Of a stretch of 64,000 nt of DNA, positions 9,261 to 18,147 are shown piece after piece. The DNA lies in assembly GCA_000156295.1 (NCBI GenBank), contig DS999224.1, positions 70,398 through 134,397 of the forward strand. The letters run 5' to 3'. The position numbers and the translations under genes are program-made. This DNA comes from a marine gamma proteobacterium HTCC2148 (GTDB lineage Bacteria > Pseudomonadota > Gammaproteobacteria > Pseudomonadales > Halieaceae). Positions within the stretch are counted from its first letter, which is position 1. Every line of letters begins with the position of its first letter. The notes under the pieces were generated by a model that made no database searches, was not told the DNA's origin, and was given only the letters and a program-made list of their open reading frames with translations.

Positions 9261-9340
9261 GAGTGAACTGTCTGTAAGCCGAAGAATGCTAACTAAATTT
9301 CAGAAACCGAACTCCGAACCTGGGCCGAACTTTGAATGGT

Positions 9341-10605
9341 TAATGTCCGCTTTCACCTGTGAATTCAACCGGTCGCTGCAACACACGCATTAAATCTAGC
9401 AGCTGGTGTTTCGTAGTCCAGGGTTTTTCGTGGCCGCTCGTTGAGCTCCCTGGCTATCCAGTTCAGCTCTGATTGGGAGTACACTGACAAGTCTGTGTAT
9501 TTCGGCAAATACTCCCTTAACAGGCGATTGGTATTCTCGTTCGAACCTCTTTGCCATGGGCTCTTGGGATCACAGAAGTACACCTGGATATCCGTTTCCA
9601 GTGTGAACCGCTTGTGGCCCGTCATCTCTGTTCCTCGATCCCAGGTCAGGGATTTGTATAATTCTCGAGGCAGTTTTTTAGCCTGCTTGATTAAAGCATT
9701 GATGACTGTCTCAGTATCTTTCTTGTCAATCTTTGCCAGCAGCACGTAGCGTGAATGCCGCTCGACCAGCGTGGCAATGCAAGTCTTGTTCGAGCCCTCG
9801 ATGAGATCGCCTTCCCAATGACCGGGAACGGCTCTATCCTCCACCGCAGCGGGCCGCTCGCGGATAGACACGGCATCCGGGATACCACCGAGACCGTCAT
9901 CTTTGAGGGTGGATGTGCGGGAACGACGGATATGCCGCTTCGAACGCAGATACTCCTGAAACTCTTTTTTAAAAGCTCCACGTGCTTGTATGAAGAGGCT
10001 TTGATAGATCGTCTCGTGCGACACCTGGTTCCTATCGTCTTCCGCATACTCTAGCTTTAACCAGCCAGCGATCTGCTGCGGTGACCACTTGCGCTTCAGC
10101 TTTGCTTCTACTCGACGACAAAGTGGCCGGTTCAGCACCAGTTTACAGCTTTTAGGTCTCTTAGCCCGATCCCAGGCGTTCTGGTCTGCCTGACTCGCGC
10201 GATAGCCCTCCAAGCCGCCATTCCTGTCTATCTCCCGGCTGATCGTCGAGGGAGCTCGTCCCAAGTCTGACGCAATCGTTCTGATGGATAAACCGGCGAC
10301 GATACCTCTGGAAATCTCTTCCCTATCGGATAGCGACAGGCATCGATTCGTTCGTTTCCTCTCCGGTGGTCGAATACCGCCAGTGCGTGACAGGTAGCCG
10401 TGAATAGACGACGAGGATCGATCAAATGATCTGGCGATCGACCAGACAGAATCGCCAGCTTTGTAGCGATCCCAGATATAGGATTTCATTTCATCGGTGT
10501 AATGAAGACGAGTCTTTCGAGGCATAGGGCGACACTCCTGTTTTCTCTTGAAGATAGCAGGGTGTTGCGTTGATCAATTGAATTCACAGGCGAAAGCGGA
10601 CATTA
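9341..10605 (-). mobile_element. Intact IS30-family insertion sequence
   Basis: Inverted repeats lie at 9341–9368 and 10578–10605 (28 bp, one mismatch; outer end TAATGTCCGCTTTC). They are flanked by a 3-bp target duplication GGT (9338–9340 and 10606–10608). The element is 1265 bp with one full-length transposase on the minus strand. The intact ends and duplication point to a recent insertion into the left end of the island. Confidence 0.9.
9365..10525 (-). CDS. IS30-family transposase
   Basis: The 386-aa protein starts MPRKTRLHYTDEMK and has two helix-turn-helix segments: one near residues 20–50, and one at about 75–97 with TIASDLGRAPSTISREI, typical of IS30. The DDE domain follows, with HWEGDLIEGS (first Asp), LTWDRGTEM (second Asp) and SPWQRGSNENTNRLLREYLPK (conserved ENTN with the catalytic Glu). 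It is full-length and uninterrupted. The stop overlaps the edge of the left inverted repeat. Confidence 0.95.
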   Translation of the reverse strand: MPRKTRLHYTDEMKSYIWDRYKAGDSVWSIARSFDRSSSSIHGYLSRTGGIRPPERKRTNRCLSLSDREEISRGIVAGLSIRTIASDLGRAPSTISREIDRNGGLEGYRASQADQNAWDRAKRPKSCKLVLNRPLCRRVEAKLKRKWSPQQIAGWLKLEYAEDDRNQVSHETIYQSLFIQARGAFKKEFQEYLRSKRHIRRSRTSTLKDDGLGGIPDAVSIRERPAAVEDRAVPGHWEGDLIEGSNKTCIATLVERHSRYVLLAKIDKKDTETVINALIKQAKKLPRELYKSLTWDRGTEMTGHKRFTLETDIQVYFCDPKSPWQRGSNENTNRLLREYLPKYTDLSVYSQSELNWIARELNERPRKTLDYETPAARFNACVAATG

Positions 10606-10967
10606 GGTTGCATCGTGGTATTTGGGTATTACGTCCAGCCCGGAAAATCCTCACATAGCCCCTCGAGCCTGCTCCAGCCACTCACCAGATTTTGCAACAA
10701 CCCCATCCCAAACCTCGCCTGCACCTAATTTCGTAATAGATAAATGCCCGAGAAGGCGCAACAGTTTGCTAAATCGGGGTGATTACGCTGGGTATGCCGT
10801 GGGATTGGGGTTAGTGCTGGTTGCGGCGAGAGGTTCACGGCGGATGTTAGTAGAGGATAAGGGGCCCTGTTGCGAGCCCCTTTGCATTTCCAGCGTGTGC
10901 CGACTTGATGATTCCATGCCCAAGCTGATCGGTTAAAGTCTGCCTTCTTATCTTTGGCTTCAGACGT
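10606..10967. other. Noncoding stretch with one hairpin
   Basis: No convincing gene is present. A 104-codon + strand open frame here has no family resemblance and a weak start. A hairpin AAGGGGC/GCCCCTT lies at 10859–10882 with only three T after it, so it is a weak terminator candidate at best. Confidence 0.4.
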
Positions 10968-12116
10968 TCAGATTTCTATGAGCCTGCTTAAAAGGCGTTT
11001 GTATACCTGGATTAGCGTATACAAGAACAACAATGGAATCAGTACTGTTTTGATCAGCAACGACATTAGAAGGCTGATAATATTACTGGCGTAATCGTTC
11101 ATCTTCTCTGCTGTCTTGCTGAAGCGCTCTATCCAGGCTGTTGGTGAAATAAAACTATAAGCCCGACCCCAGAAGCTACACGATTCGCCAGCCCGCTCTC
11201 GGCGCGCACATTTCAGGTACTCTCTCTTTTCGTTGATTGTCAAAAGAGTCGAGTTATTAACGGATTCAGCTGCGTTGAGCTCAGCCTCCTTCGACACTAT
11301 CTTCAGTTTCTTAGCATTAACAGAGTCCCCTTCATCACACCAGGGGTTCAAGCGGCATGTGATTGGCACCTCACTTCTCGTTCTCTCCAACGCTTCATAC
11401 AGACCATCGTACTCCTCGCGCAGTGAGTCTACAGATTTTTGCTGCTCTGATTGAAGCTTTTGTAAGGACGCTAACTCAGCTTTTGCTTCAGCAATCTCCT
11501 CAGTCGTGGGGGCGCCGGGGTTTGCAGTGCTAAGAGCCTGTAGTTCGCCTTGAAGTGCCTTCATTTCATCATGCTTGTCAATTTCATCTTTTCTAAGAAA
11601 ATTATGATCAACAGCCGCGCTTGCTAACACCACCAAGCTCAGTGCGAAGCGAATGGCGATAGTTAATGTGAAAAACCTCAATACGTTGGAGAAAAATCGA
11701 GAGTACGTTTTGCTAAATGCTGTGAATAGGAGCAGAACACCGAGGCCTGTTACGAGAATACTGAAGCCCTGATTAGAGAAAATCTCCAACAGAATCTTCT
11801 GTAAAGCAAGAGACCCCAAGGCTACCAACATGATCGCTGAAAACCGCTCGATCAAGTCGTTGATTGGGTCCAGAACCTGCCCCACGCTAAAAGTCGCTAT
11901 AGCGGGTGTAATCTCAGTGCCCATCAAAAGAGACACCGCTGCGTTTATTCCCCTCGCCGTTGCGTATACAAGGCCCCCAGATTTGATTGCGCCATTCAGA
12001 TATTGGTCTGACGACTGATCAAGGTATCCGGTCCAGGATAGAGCCACCGCGAATACTGCCGCGAGCAGTATGAGCTTACGCTTAACCGATAACTCCGAGA
12101 CTACTGAGTAGTTCAT
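10968..12116 (-). CDS. Unknown membrane protein with a long coiled coil (candidate island cargo)
   Basis: This 382-aa protein has a signal-anchor helix (about 14–31), hydrophobic helices near 92–112, 117–134 and 147–168, a long charged coiled coil (about 175–300) and a last helix (about 346–372). The soluble part has cysteines at 254, 260, 303 and 313 that could pair if it is periplasmic. GGAG eight bases before ATG supports the start. I do not recognise the family. It lies between the integrase and the left att repeat, the place where satellites and islands often carry defence or fitness cargo; that role is inference only. Confidence 0.7.
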   Translation of the reverse strand: MNYSVVSELSVKRKLILLAAVFAVALSWTGYLDQSSDQYLNGAIKSGGLVYATARGINAAVSLLMGTEITPAIATFSVGQVLDPINDLIERFSAIMLVALGSLALQKILLEIFSNQGFSILVTGLGVLLLFTAFSKTYSRFFSNVLRFFTLTIAIRFALSLVVLASAAVDHNFLRKDEIDKHDEMKALQGELQALSTANPGAPTTEEIAEAKAELASLQKLQSEQQKSVDSLREEYDGLYEALERTRSEVPITCRLNPWCDEGDSVNAKKLKIVSKEAELNAAESVNNSTLLTINEKREYLKCARRERAGESCSFWGRAYSFISPTAWIERFSKTAEKMNDYASNIISLLMSLLIKTVLIPLLFLYTLIQVYKRLLSRLIEI

Positions 12117-12294
12117 TGTGAATTCTCCATTGATGTTATTTTGAGTTATTGAGATTAGCCAAAGCAGCTTATCATTGCGGTGTTCATTGGTCCTCTGGCA
12201 AACGCCCGCGCGATCCGTAGCCTACGCCCCATATTGGCTATAGATGGGGGCAAAGGGGATGTAGGTGGGGCCCCATTGCAGGACCCCATTTACA

Positions 12295-13473
12295 TCAGGC
12301 TTTAGCAGCAGCCTCCATTGCTTCAGTAATCTTATCCGAAGCACTGTTGGCAGCCCGTTGCAGGCTCTCCTTGGATAGATGGGCATAGCGCATCGTCACC
12401 TTCGGGTCGGAATGACCCAACGCTTGTTGAACTTCAAACAAACTATGGCCCGCGTTGACGAGCAGGGAGGCGTAGCTGTGGCGGAGGTCATGAATTCGAT
12501 AGTCCTCCAGGCCAGCCTCACTACGAATACGAAACCAGACCTTGTTGATAGTCGTTAGAGGACCACGCTTACCAACGAATAAGCGGTCGTGCTTACCCTC
12601 GGTATCAAGGGCATCCAGCACACCGATAGCCACATCATTGAGAGGTACAGACCGTTTCTTCTTTGACTTGGAATTCGTTGCCTGGATGACCCAGACCCGG
12701 TTCTTCCTATCGATATCGCTCCATTCGGCTGACAGTGCTTCGCTGACCCTGGCACCCGTCGACAGTAGGAATAGGATGACATTACATACGACCCTATTGC
12801 TGTCAGTCTTCAGCACTTTCAAGAGACGTTGCATCTCTTCGTCTGACAGATAGCGCTCCACCTGATTATCTTGATTGAACAGTTTCACCTTTGCCACTGG
12901 GTTTGCCTCCAGCAGCTCCCAGTCAACTGCCAGATTCAGCGCTTGGCGTATCAGCTTAAGGTGATGGTCAGCAGTCGCCGGTGACAAGTCTTCTTCAACG
13001 AGACTCGCGTGGAAGCGTTGCACTTCCGAGCGGGTGATCTTATTCAGGCGCTTGTTGCCGATGAAAGCGCTGATACGAAGATTGTGCATCTCCAAATCAT
13101 TCTTCCAGGACCGCTTGTGCTGCTTGACGTGAGGCAGGTAGTGGTCGGTGAAGAAGGCATTCCAGGTTAGCACCTGCTTTTTGGCTTTAGCCTCTGCCTG
13201 TGGATCTGCACCAAGTTCTATCTGAGCCTTAAGGTGCCTCGCCCTTTTTCGTGCCCCTGCCAGACTGATGTCGCATGACCTGCCGATAGTGACATAAGCC
13301 GTTTTGCCGCCCTCAGACTTATAGCGCAGTCGATAACTGCCCCATTCGTGATTCACTGCGCGTTGCTCCCACAGCAGTCCGGGTAGAGCTGTGTCGCAAT
13401 GCTCTTCCTTGGTTTTGTGTGCGGGCACTGGGGGTGGATTTTTGATGTACTGGTTTGTTAGTTTTACTTTCAT
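12295..13473 (-). CDS. Tyrosine recombinase / phage-type integrase
   Basis: The N-terminal part resembles the integrase DUF4102-type arm-binding domain in a diverged form (GLLWEQRAVNHEWGSYRLRY, then VTIGRSCDISLAGARKRA). A SAM-like core-binding domain and the catalytic domain follow. The full R…K…HxxR…H…Y set is visible: Arg242 in STGARVSEAL, Lys in KSKKKRSVPLN, HDLRHS (328–331), LGHS (His354) and MRYAHLS (Tyr363). I place the start at the ATG at 13473 because GGAGG sits eight bases upstream; an in-frame TTG at 13488 would put the RBS inside the gene. It probably mediates excision and integration of the island at tRNA-Met. Confidence 0.93.
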   Translation of the reverse strand: MKVKLTNQYIKNPPPVPAHKTKEEHCDTALPGLLWEQRAVNHEWGSYRLRYKSEGGKTAYVTIGRSCDISLAGARKRARHLKAQIELGADPQAEAKAKKQVLTWNAFFTDHYLPHVKQHKRSWKNDLEMHNLRISAFIGNKRLNKITRSEVQRFHASLVEEDLSPATADHHLKLIRQALNLAVDWELLEANPVAKVKLFNQDNQVERYLSDEEMQRLLKVLKTDSNRVVCNVILFLLSTGARVSEALSAEWSDIDRKNRVWVIQATNSKSKKKRSVPLNDVAIGVLDALDTEGKHDRLFVGKRGPLTTINKVWFRIRSEAGLEDYRIHDLRHSYASLLVNAGHSLFEVQQALGHSDPKVTMRYAHLSKESLQRAANSASDKITEAMEAAAKA

Positions 13474-13560
13474 AGGTATTTCCTCCAAAGAGATTGGTGA
13501 TGGTTTGGCGTAAATGCCGGTTGGTAGTAGATCTTTTCTGAACTAGGTCTGGTCAGCTAC

Positions 13561-13602
13561 CCAGTTCACCGGTTACCCGTGGGTTAGGGGGCGGTGAACT
13601 GG
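13561..13602. repeat. Inverted repeat between integrase and primase
   Basis: CCAGTTCACC (13561–13570) and GGTGAACTGG (13593–13602) are perfect inverted copies around a 22-base spacer that includes TTAGGGGGCGG. A related sequence in the opposite orientation lies upstream of the same operon at 16750–16830. It may be an operator, an origin element or a terminator stem. Confidence 0.6.
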
Positions 13603-13620
13603 AGAACTGGGAAACCGGCG

Positions 13621-15582
13621 CTACGTATCGGATTCTGGCGTTAGCGGTTCCGGTAGAGAGTACAGCCGCGCATTGTGCTTGCCCCGGTTGCACTCCCAGA
13701 GGTCATCACCACCGCTGCCGATGGTGTGGTGATCGAGTACCCGCTCGACTTGACGGCGAGATGTATCGATTGAGCTCATCACGCTACCCAGCACTTTCGA
13801 CCGAGTTTTGGATTCGTCAGTAATGGCACTACGAATTGCATCGATGACGTCCGCGTCTGCATCTGGACCGTCCAGGAGCTTATCCAGCAGCTCGTTGCTC
13901 ACGCTCTGTACGGAGTCCAGCAGCTCGCGGTACGCGATCCCACGTTCGACGCGGTAGCTGAAAACAGCGCTATCGGCGACGTTGCCACGCGCTTTTTTGT
14001 TCTCGAACCGGACTGTGCGCCGGTCGTCGCCCTTGTCCGCGATATCGAGGATGTAGCCACAGTCCGCATCATCCAGAATGTCAGAGACACCGCCGAAGAC
14101 GGACTTTCCGTGTTTGTCACGGTTCTTATTGACGTGTGCAAGGCAAATTAGCGTACCGCCCTTAAGGGTGTAAGGGCGGACTGCTGCACCAAAGGCTGCG
14201 CACTGTTTTTTGTCCATCAGGTCCACGAACTTTTTCAGAGTATCAAGGACGATGACGGTGCCGGCCGCGTTGTCGCTCTCTGCCATTTGCCCGAACAATG
14301 GCATCAACATATGGTTTTTGAATCCAGCATGGCCCGGCGCAAGCATGTGGAAGCCAAGCTCTTCAGCGATGGCGAGTTTTTCCGCGAGGCCACGGAAGTT
14401 ATCATCGGCGTTCACGTAGAACAGTCTGTTCGGATTCAGCGTGGTGCCTTTGATAGCCTGTTGTAATAAAAACAGCGTCAGCAGTGTCTTTCCAGTGTTG
14501 GGTGGGGCGTAAATGACCGTCCATTGACCTGTGATAGCGATATCTGCGAGCACATGAGTTTCATCCTCCAGCAACTCGGTGAACTCTGTGCTCATGCCCC
14601 TCAGTGAGTAGGGCAGCAATTCGTGCTGCTGCGTGCCTTCTGGGAGCTGTGCAGTCATAGTGGCCGGAGCAGGCAGCAGGAGTTGCTGCTTTGCTTGATT
14701 GGCCATCATGATCAGCGTCCCAAGGGTGATCGGGTCTTCACGTTCTGTGCTGAAGTATTTCCACGCGTTCTGGATGTCGTGGCGTCCTATGTATTTTTTC
14801 CCGCCGGAACTCCATTGATCGAAGAGGTCGAGGCCGATCTGGCCGCCGCCCGTCGCGTGATGGACTGCCATACCAACATGGCTCCAATCTTGATAGCAGA
14901 GATCAGGTTCGAGGTGGCTCAGCAGATTTTGAATCCTTGCTTCCTCCGCATTCGTCAGCGTAGTGATTGGTGCTGGAAGGGAAGCTGGCGGCGTCGATGT
15001 CGCGGGTGGAGAGGCTGGCTTGCGTCCATTGTTTCGCACGATGGCATCTACAAAGTTCTGACCTACGACCCCAAGGTCCTCCAGACTGTTCGCCTCGCAC
15101 AGCTCGAATGATTTGCTCGTAGAAGGTGGAACTATTGCCAGTGATTCGCCCGCCCGGATGTCGATGCCAGTTGGGTTGCTCTTTGAGTCTAGCCCGTCCG
15201 CCTTTGCGATTACGCCATCAGCCAACCCAAAGTAGTGGTGCAGCCCCCGACTTGTGCGGACTATGATCTTAGGTGTCAGATCATGCGCGGCCTCTATCTC
15301 GTGCAGCCGAGCTTCTGCCTCTGGGGTGTCTGCGTCCAGCATGATGATGCGAGGGCCAACTACGATAGCTACGTCATACTTAGGGTGCTTGCGCCAATAC
15401 CTGGCGACAGACCGGCGGGACAGGAGGCGTCCACCCTGGTCTGAACGCCATTTTATGGCTGGGCGTTTGGTGCCGGGTATAATTGGCACGACGACAAAGC
15501 CCAGCGTGTACAAGACAAGCGCCATCTGCGCGCGGGTAAGCGACTCGGGGTCGCGATTTTTTATGGGATTGTAGTGCGTCAT
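13621..15582 (-). CDS. Bifunctional primase-polymerase / AAA+ helicase replication protein
   Basis: The N-terminal half is an archaeo-eukaryotic-type PrimPol domain, with the acidic pair in IIMLDADTPEAE (Asp83, Asp85) and IIVRTSRGLHHYF further on. A PriCT-like segment follows (about 215–290, QDWSHVGMAVHHATGGG). A RepA/RecA-type ATPase has Walker A APPNTGKTLL (about 358–367) and Walker B VIVLDTL. Such fusions start replication of plasmids, satellites and integrative elements. I choose the ATG at 15582 (MTHYNPIKN) because GGAG lies six bases before it; an in-frame start ten codons upstream lacks this. It reads toward the integrase gene. Confidence 0.85.
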   Translation of the reverse strand: MTHYNPIKNRDPESLTRAQMALVLYTLGFVVVPIIPGTKRPAIKWRSDQGGRLLSRRSVARYWRKHPKYDVAIVVGPRIIMLDADTPEAEARLHEIEAAHDLTPKIIVRTSRGLHHYFGLADGVIAKADGLDSKSNPTGIDIRAGESLAIVPPSTSKSFELCEANSLEDLGVVGQNFVDAIVRNNGRKPASPPATSTPPASLPAPITTLTNAEEARIQNLLSHLEPDLCYQDWSHVGMAVHHATGGGQIGLDLFDQWSSGGKKYIGRHDIQNAWKYFSTEREDPITLGTLIMMANQAKQQLLLPAPATMTAQLPEGTQQHELLPYSLRGMSTEFTELLEDETHVLADIAITGQWTVIYAPPNTGKTLLTLFLLQQAIKGTTLNPNRLFYVNADDNFRGLAEKLAIAEELGFHMLAPGHAGFKNHMLMPLFGQMAESDNAAGTVIVLDTLKKFVDLMDKKQCAAFGAAVRPYTLKGGTLICLAHVNKNRDKHGKSVFGGVSDILDDADCGYILDIADKGDDRRTVRFENKKARGNVADSAVFSYRVERGIAYRELLDSVQSVSNELLDKLLDGPDADADVIDAIRSAITDESKTRSKVLGSVMSSIDTSRRQVERVLDHHTIGSGGDDLWECNRGKHNARLYSLPEPLTPESDT

Positions 15583-15738
15583 TTGTTGCTCCAAAGTTCG
15601 AATTTGAAGCACTTATTGGGCGGGAATTCAGCGTGTCGGAGCCACACGTGCTGGAATGAATTTTGGAAAGCACAGCTCTCCGGAAACATGCAAGTTTATG
15701 ATTTTAATGGAGAATTAGGTCTCCGAAAACTTGGTATC

Positions 15739-16685
15739 TCAGGGCAGCCGGTGTTTCTTGGCGTTGTTGAGACAGTCTCGCAATTGATCGACTCGCACCA
15801 ATGCCATGTCTCGATCTGGCAACAGTACCGTCTCGGGTGGCCACTCATCGGCTGACGCCTGCTTCTTCTTCGCAATGGCCTCGGTCATCCAGACGATGGT
15901 GCGATAGATGCCCGGTAGAACCTGCTCTCCGCGCGCTTTAGCGTTGCCTGTGGCCTGAACCAAGGGGAGTACGTCGGCGACATGGCCACGAGCCGTACGC
16001 GGGTCTTCCTGTGCCGAGGGGTCGTCAGGTGCCTCAGGCGTTAATGCACTGGCGATACGGGACGCGTTCAAGTTTTTGCCCCAGTAGTATGCCGAAGTGC
16101 TTTGGTTCGGTGGTTCGCCTGGCCGCCACTGTGAATCGGAGCAGAGCAGGAGCTGTCGTATGAGATCCGCCAGAACGTGCTGCGCCAGTTTGGTCCGCTG
16201 TAGCGGGTAGTCATGGTCCGCGCTCGATCCTGCTCGCGCGGTATCTCGAGGATGTCGATGTCGTTCGCTAGTTTGGCGCAGAGCTTAGACTGGTTTGCCC
16301 AGCGTATCGCGCTGTCCGCAAGAAAGTAGACAGAAGCTAAATCCTCAGCCTCCTTCTTTTTGTACTTCCTGACCGGTATGAGCGCGCAGCCCAGGTATGC
16401 GCCGCTACAAGCAATAGCCACGACTTCGTCCTTGATACGCTGATAGGCATCTCTCCAATGGGTCGCGGCGTTGTATGCTCGCATCACTTCGCTATCTTCG
16501 TCGGGCGCCGCAGTGGAGTTGCCGAGGGCTTCACTGGCAGCAATAATCCTGTCATCAAGTACTTTGGTCAGCTCTGAAGCCATGACCGGATCCCACTCGG
16601 TGCAGTCGGTATAGAACCGGCGCATCATCTGATAGATCAGCTCCGTTGCACAAACAACACGGACGGTTTCCAAAGAGGTTGTCAT
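15739..16685 (-). pseudogene. Unknown island gene split by a frameshift
   Basis: Two minus-strand frames (16685→16068 and 16071→15739) look like halves of one ~315-aa protein. The first frame reads well to about DILEIPREQDR and then turns into low-quality sequence. From there, the frame of the second half is open and protein-like (DHDYPLQRTKLAQHVLADL, continuing into the frame starting MNASRIASAL). The switch is a one-base shift near 16217–16226. No slippery heptamer is evident, so it is a mutation or an assembly error rather than programmed frameshifting. I do not recognise the family. It is helical, lies just upstream of the primase gene and may be a replication accessory. Confidence 0.6.
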
Positions 16686-16760
16686 TTCATAGCTCGCTGC
16701 ATAATGAAGCAGATAGGCTACTGAACTCTCGAAGGCAAAGCGAGGCCCGAGTTAGAAGGT

Positions 16761-16828
16761 GTTCCCCGGTTCCCTGTTTCCCCGGTTCTCCGCCCCCTAA
16801 GGGATGGGAAACTGGAAAGCCGGGGAAC
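16761..16828. repeat. Inverted repeat upstream of the replication operon
   Basis: GTTCCCCGG (16761–16769) and CCGGGGAAC (16820–16828) are perfect inverted copies; between them is a second set of CCGGTT/AACTGG-like half-sites. The block is the relative, in reverse orientation, of the repeat at 13561–13602 (shared core TTAGGGGGCGG). It sits 5' of the minus-strand genes, so it may be an operator or origin. Confidence 0.5.
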
Positions 16829-16949
16829 CTATGCAGAACAAGGGGTTACCGTGGCTTGGACTTGCCCCAAGAAATTGAAAGCAATCCTTTCTTGCAGCAG
16901 GTTGAAGGCAAGCGATCCTCGTCCAACATCTTGCGAGCAGCCACCAGCA

Positions 16950-17378
16950 TCAGTCAACAGCCCCCAGAATACCCTCCACCTCCGAGTGCTCGCACATATA
17001 CTCCCGAAGCAGGTGGTAATGTCGTGCACATTGGCGGGCGAACTCTTCAGGCCCTCCAAAGCTCAGATGGCTGTAGGCATACAAGCAGGCGGCAATTCCC
17101 AGAGCATCAGCCGATAGCTCTCCGCTCCAGTAGTTATCGCAGCTGACCTGATAGGTCTGGCCGCCCTCCGGAGCCATATAGAAGCCGCCACTATTCAGGC
17201 GATAGAAATTCCAGTAGCCTCCGCGATAAGTCGGGGCCATACGCTCGGTGATGTCGTAGATCACCGGTTCCAGGCGGAATGGAAAGTGGATGCCGAATAG
17301 CTTTTCCACGTGGTTGAGACGGTCTTGGTCGGCTATCAGGTTGCGGTTGATGGTCGTTTCAATTGCTGTATTAGTCAT
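16950..17378 (-). CDS. Antirestriction protein, KlcA/ArdB family
   Basis: This 142-aa protein carries the family signature YRGGYWNFYRLNSGGFYMAP, then a second block YWSGELSADALGIAACLYAYSHL, and an end with HYHLLREYMCEH. KlcA/ArdB proteins relieve type I restriction of incoming plasmids and islands without DNA mimicry. Length and motif order match complete members. GGAGA six bases before the ATG supports the start. Its presence fits a mobile element that must survive transfer into new hosts. Confidence 0.9.
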   Translation of the reverse strand: MTNTAIETTINRNLIADQDRLNHVEKLFGIHFPFRLEPVIYDITERMAPTYRGGYWNFYRLNSGGFYMAPEGGQTYQVSCDNYWSGELSADALGIAACLYAYSHLSFGGPEEFARQCARHYHLLREYMCEHSEVEGILGAVD

Positions 17379-17491
17379 GGTTTCTCTCCAAGTAGTTGAA
17401 GGCAGCGGTTAACTGCCAAGTAGTTGCGTGTAGTGGTTGAGTACAAGTGGATGATGAGAAGGCAGCACCCGAAGGTGCCACCAGGTTGGGG

Positions 17492-17731
17492 TTAAGCCTC
17501 CAGAGGGTCTGGAAACTGGATCAGCCCTAGTTCCATCTGCTTCAGGTAGAGATAGGTCTGTAAATATTCCTGAAGAGCTCCGGGGATGTATTGCTCGAAT
17601 TCCGAATCCAGGATGGCGATTGCCGTAGATTCGATAGCATCGAACTGGTCCTGCTTGGGCGTCAGAGGGTCCATGTCTTCCTGCAAAACAGTCAGGCACA
17701 GCCCTACCTCCGCTAAGGTGCGGTGAGTCAT
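17492..17731 (-). CDS. Small hypothetical island protein
   Basis: This 79-aa acidic, Gln/Leu-rich protein (MTHRTLAEVGLCLTVLQED…) has no recognised domain. An RBS (GGAGA, seven bases before ATG) and its position in a same-strand series of small island genes favour a real gene. An overlapping frame in the same stretch is less protein-like and was not used. Confidence 0.5.
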   Translation of the reverse strand: MTHRTLAEVGLCLTVLQEDMDPLTPKQDQFDAIESTAIAILDSEFEQYIPGALQEYLQTYLYLKQMELGLIQFPDPLEA

Positions 17732-17782
17732 TGGATTTCTCCTATTTCAGTGGTTGATGGCTACGAGAGCCGGTTAGAGGTT

Positions 17783-17953
17783 TCAGATACTGCAGCCGTG
17801 TAGGACGACAACAAGCAGTGTCAGGATTCCGAGGAATATCAGGATCGAGGGCATGGTGACTGTCAACAGAATTGAGATAGCCGAGAGCAGGAGCCATATT
17901 GACCCTGACAGAATCGCCAGGGCGCAGGCAGTGGTAATGAGTGTTTTAAGCAT
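17783..17953 (-). CDS. 56-aa hydrophobic membrane miniprotein
   Basis: The minus strand encodes MLKTLITTACALAILSG, continuing through two hydrophobic stretches to LTLLVVVLHGCSI and TGA. A strong RBS (GGAGG, eight bases upstream) precedes the ATG. Nearly every residue is apolar, with room for two short membrane helices, and a Cys lies near the C-terminus. The function is unknown. Small membrane proteins in mobile elements include toxins, holin-like proteins and superinfection factors, but nothing here decides between them. Confidence 0.55.
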   Translation of the reverse strand: MLKTLITTACALAILSGSIWLLLSAISILLTVTMPSILIFLGILTLLVVVLHGCSI

Positions 17954-18147
17954 GGTGTAAGCCTCCGAGGGCTATGAGTTAATTGATAGACAAACCGACG
18001 AATCAAACATTTCGGTATAGTTTCGATCGCAGGGGTAAACCACTACCCCGGCTTCCTAGAGCCCTTGCAGCTCCTGGGTTTATGGCTTGTTTCAGAAACA
18101 CACCAACCGACTACAGATACGTCGGTGTCAGGGGTGGGCGAGGGTAG

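Noticed and set aside
9199-9393. 64-codon ORF crossing the IS30 left end
   Set aside because: It runs through the terminator hairpin and into the IS inverted repeat, so it arose by chance at the insertion.
10622-10936. 104-codon + strand ORF
   Set aside because: Low-complexity Pro/Ser/Arg content, overlaps a hairpin, no RBS or family signal.
16217-16226. Programmed frameshift in the split island gene
   Set aside because: No slippery heptamer or following stem-loop is evident; a mutation or assembly error is simpler.
17409-17699. 96-codon frame overlapping the small island gene
   Set aside because: The overlapping frame at 17492–17731 has a proper RBS and more natural composition.
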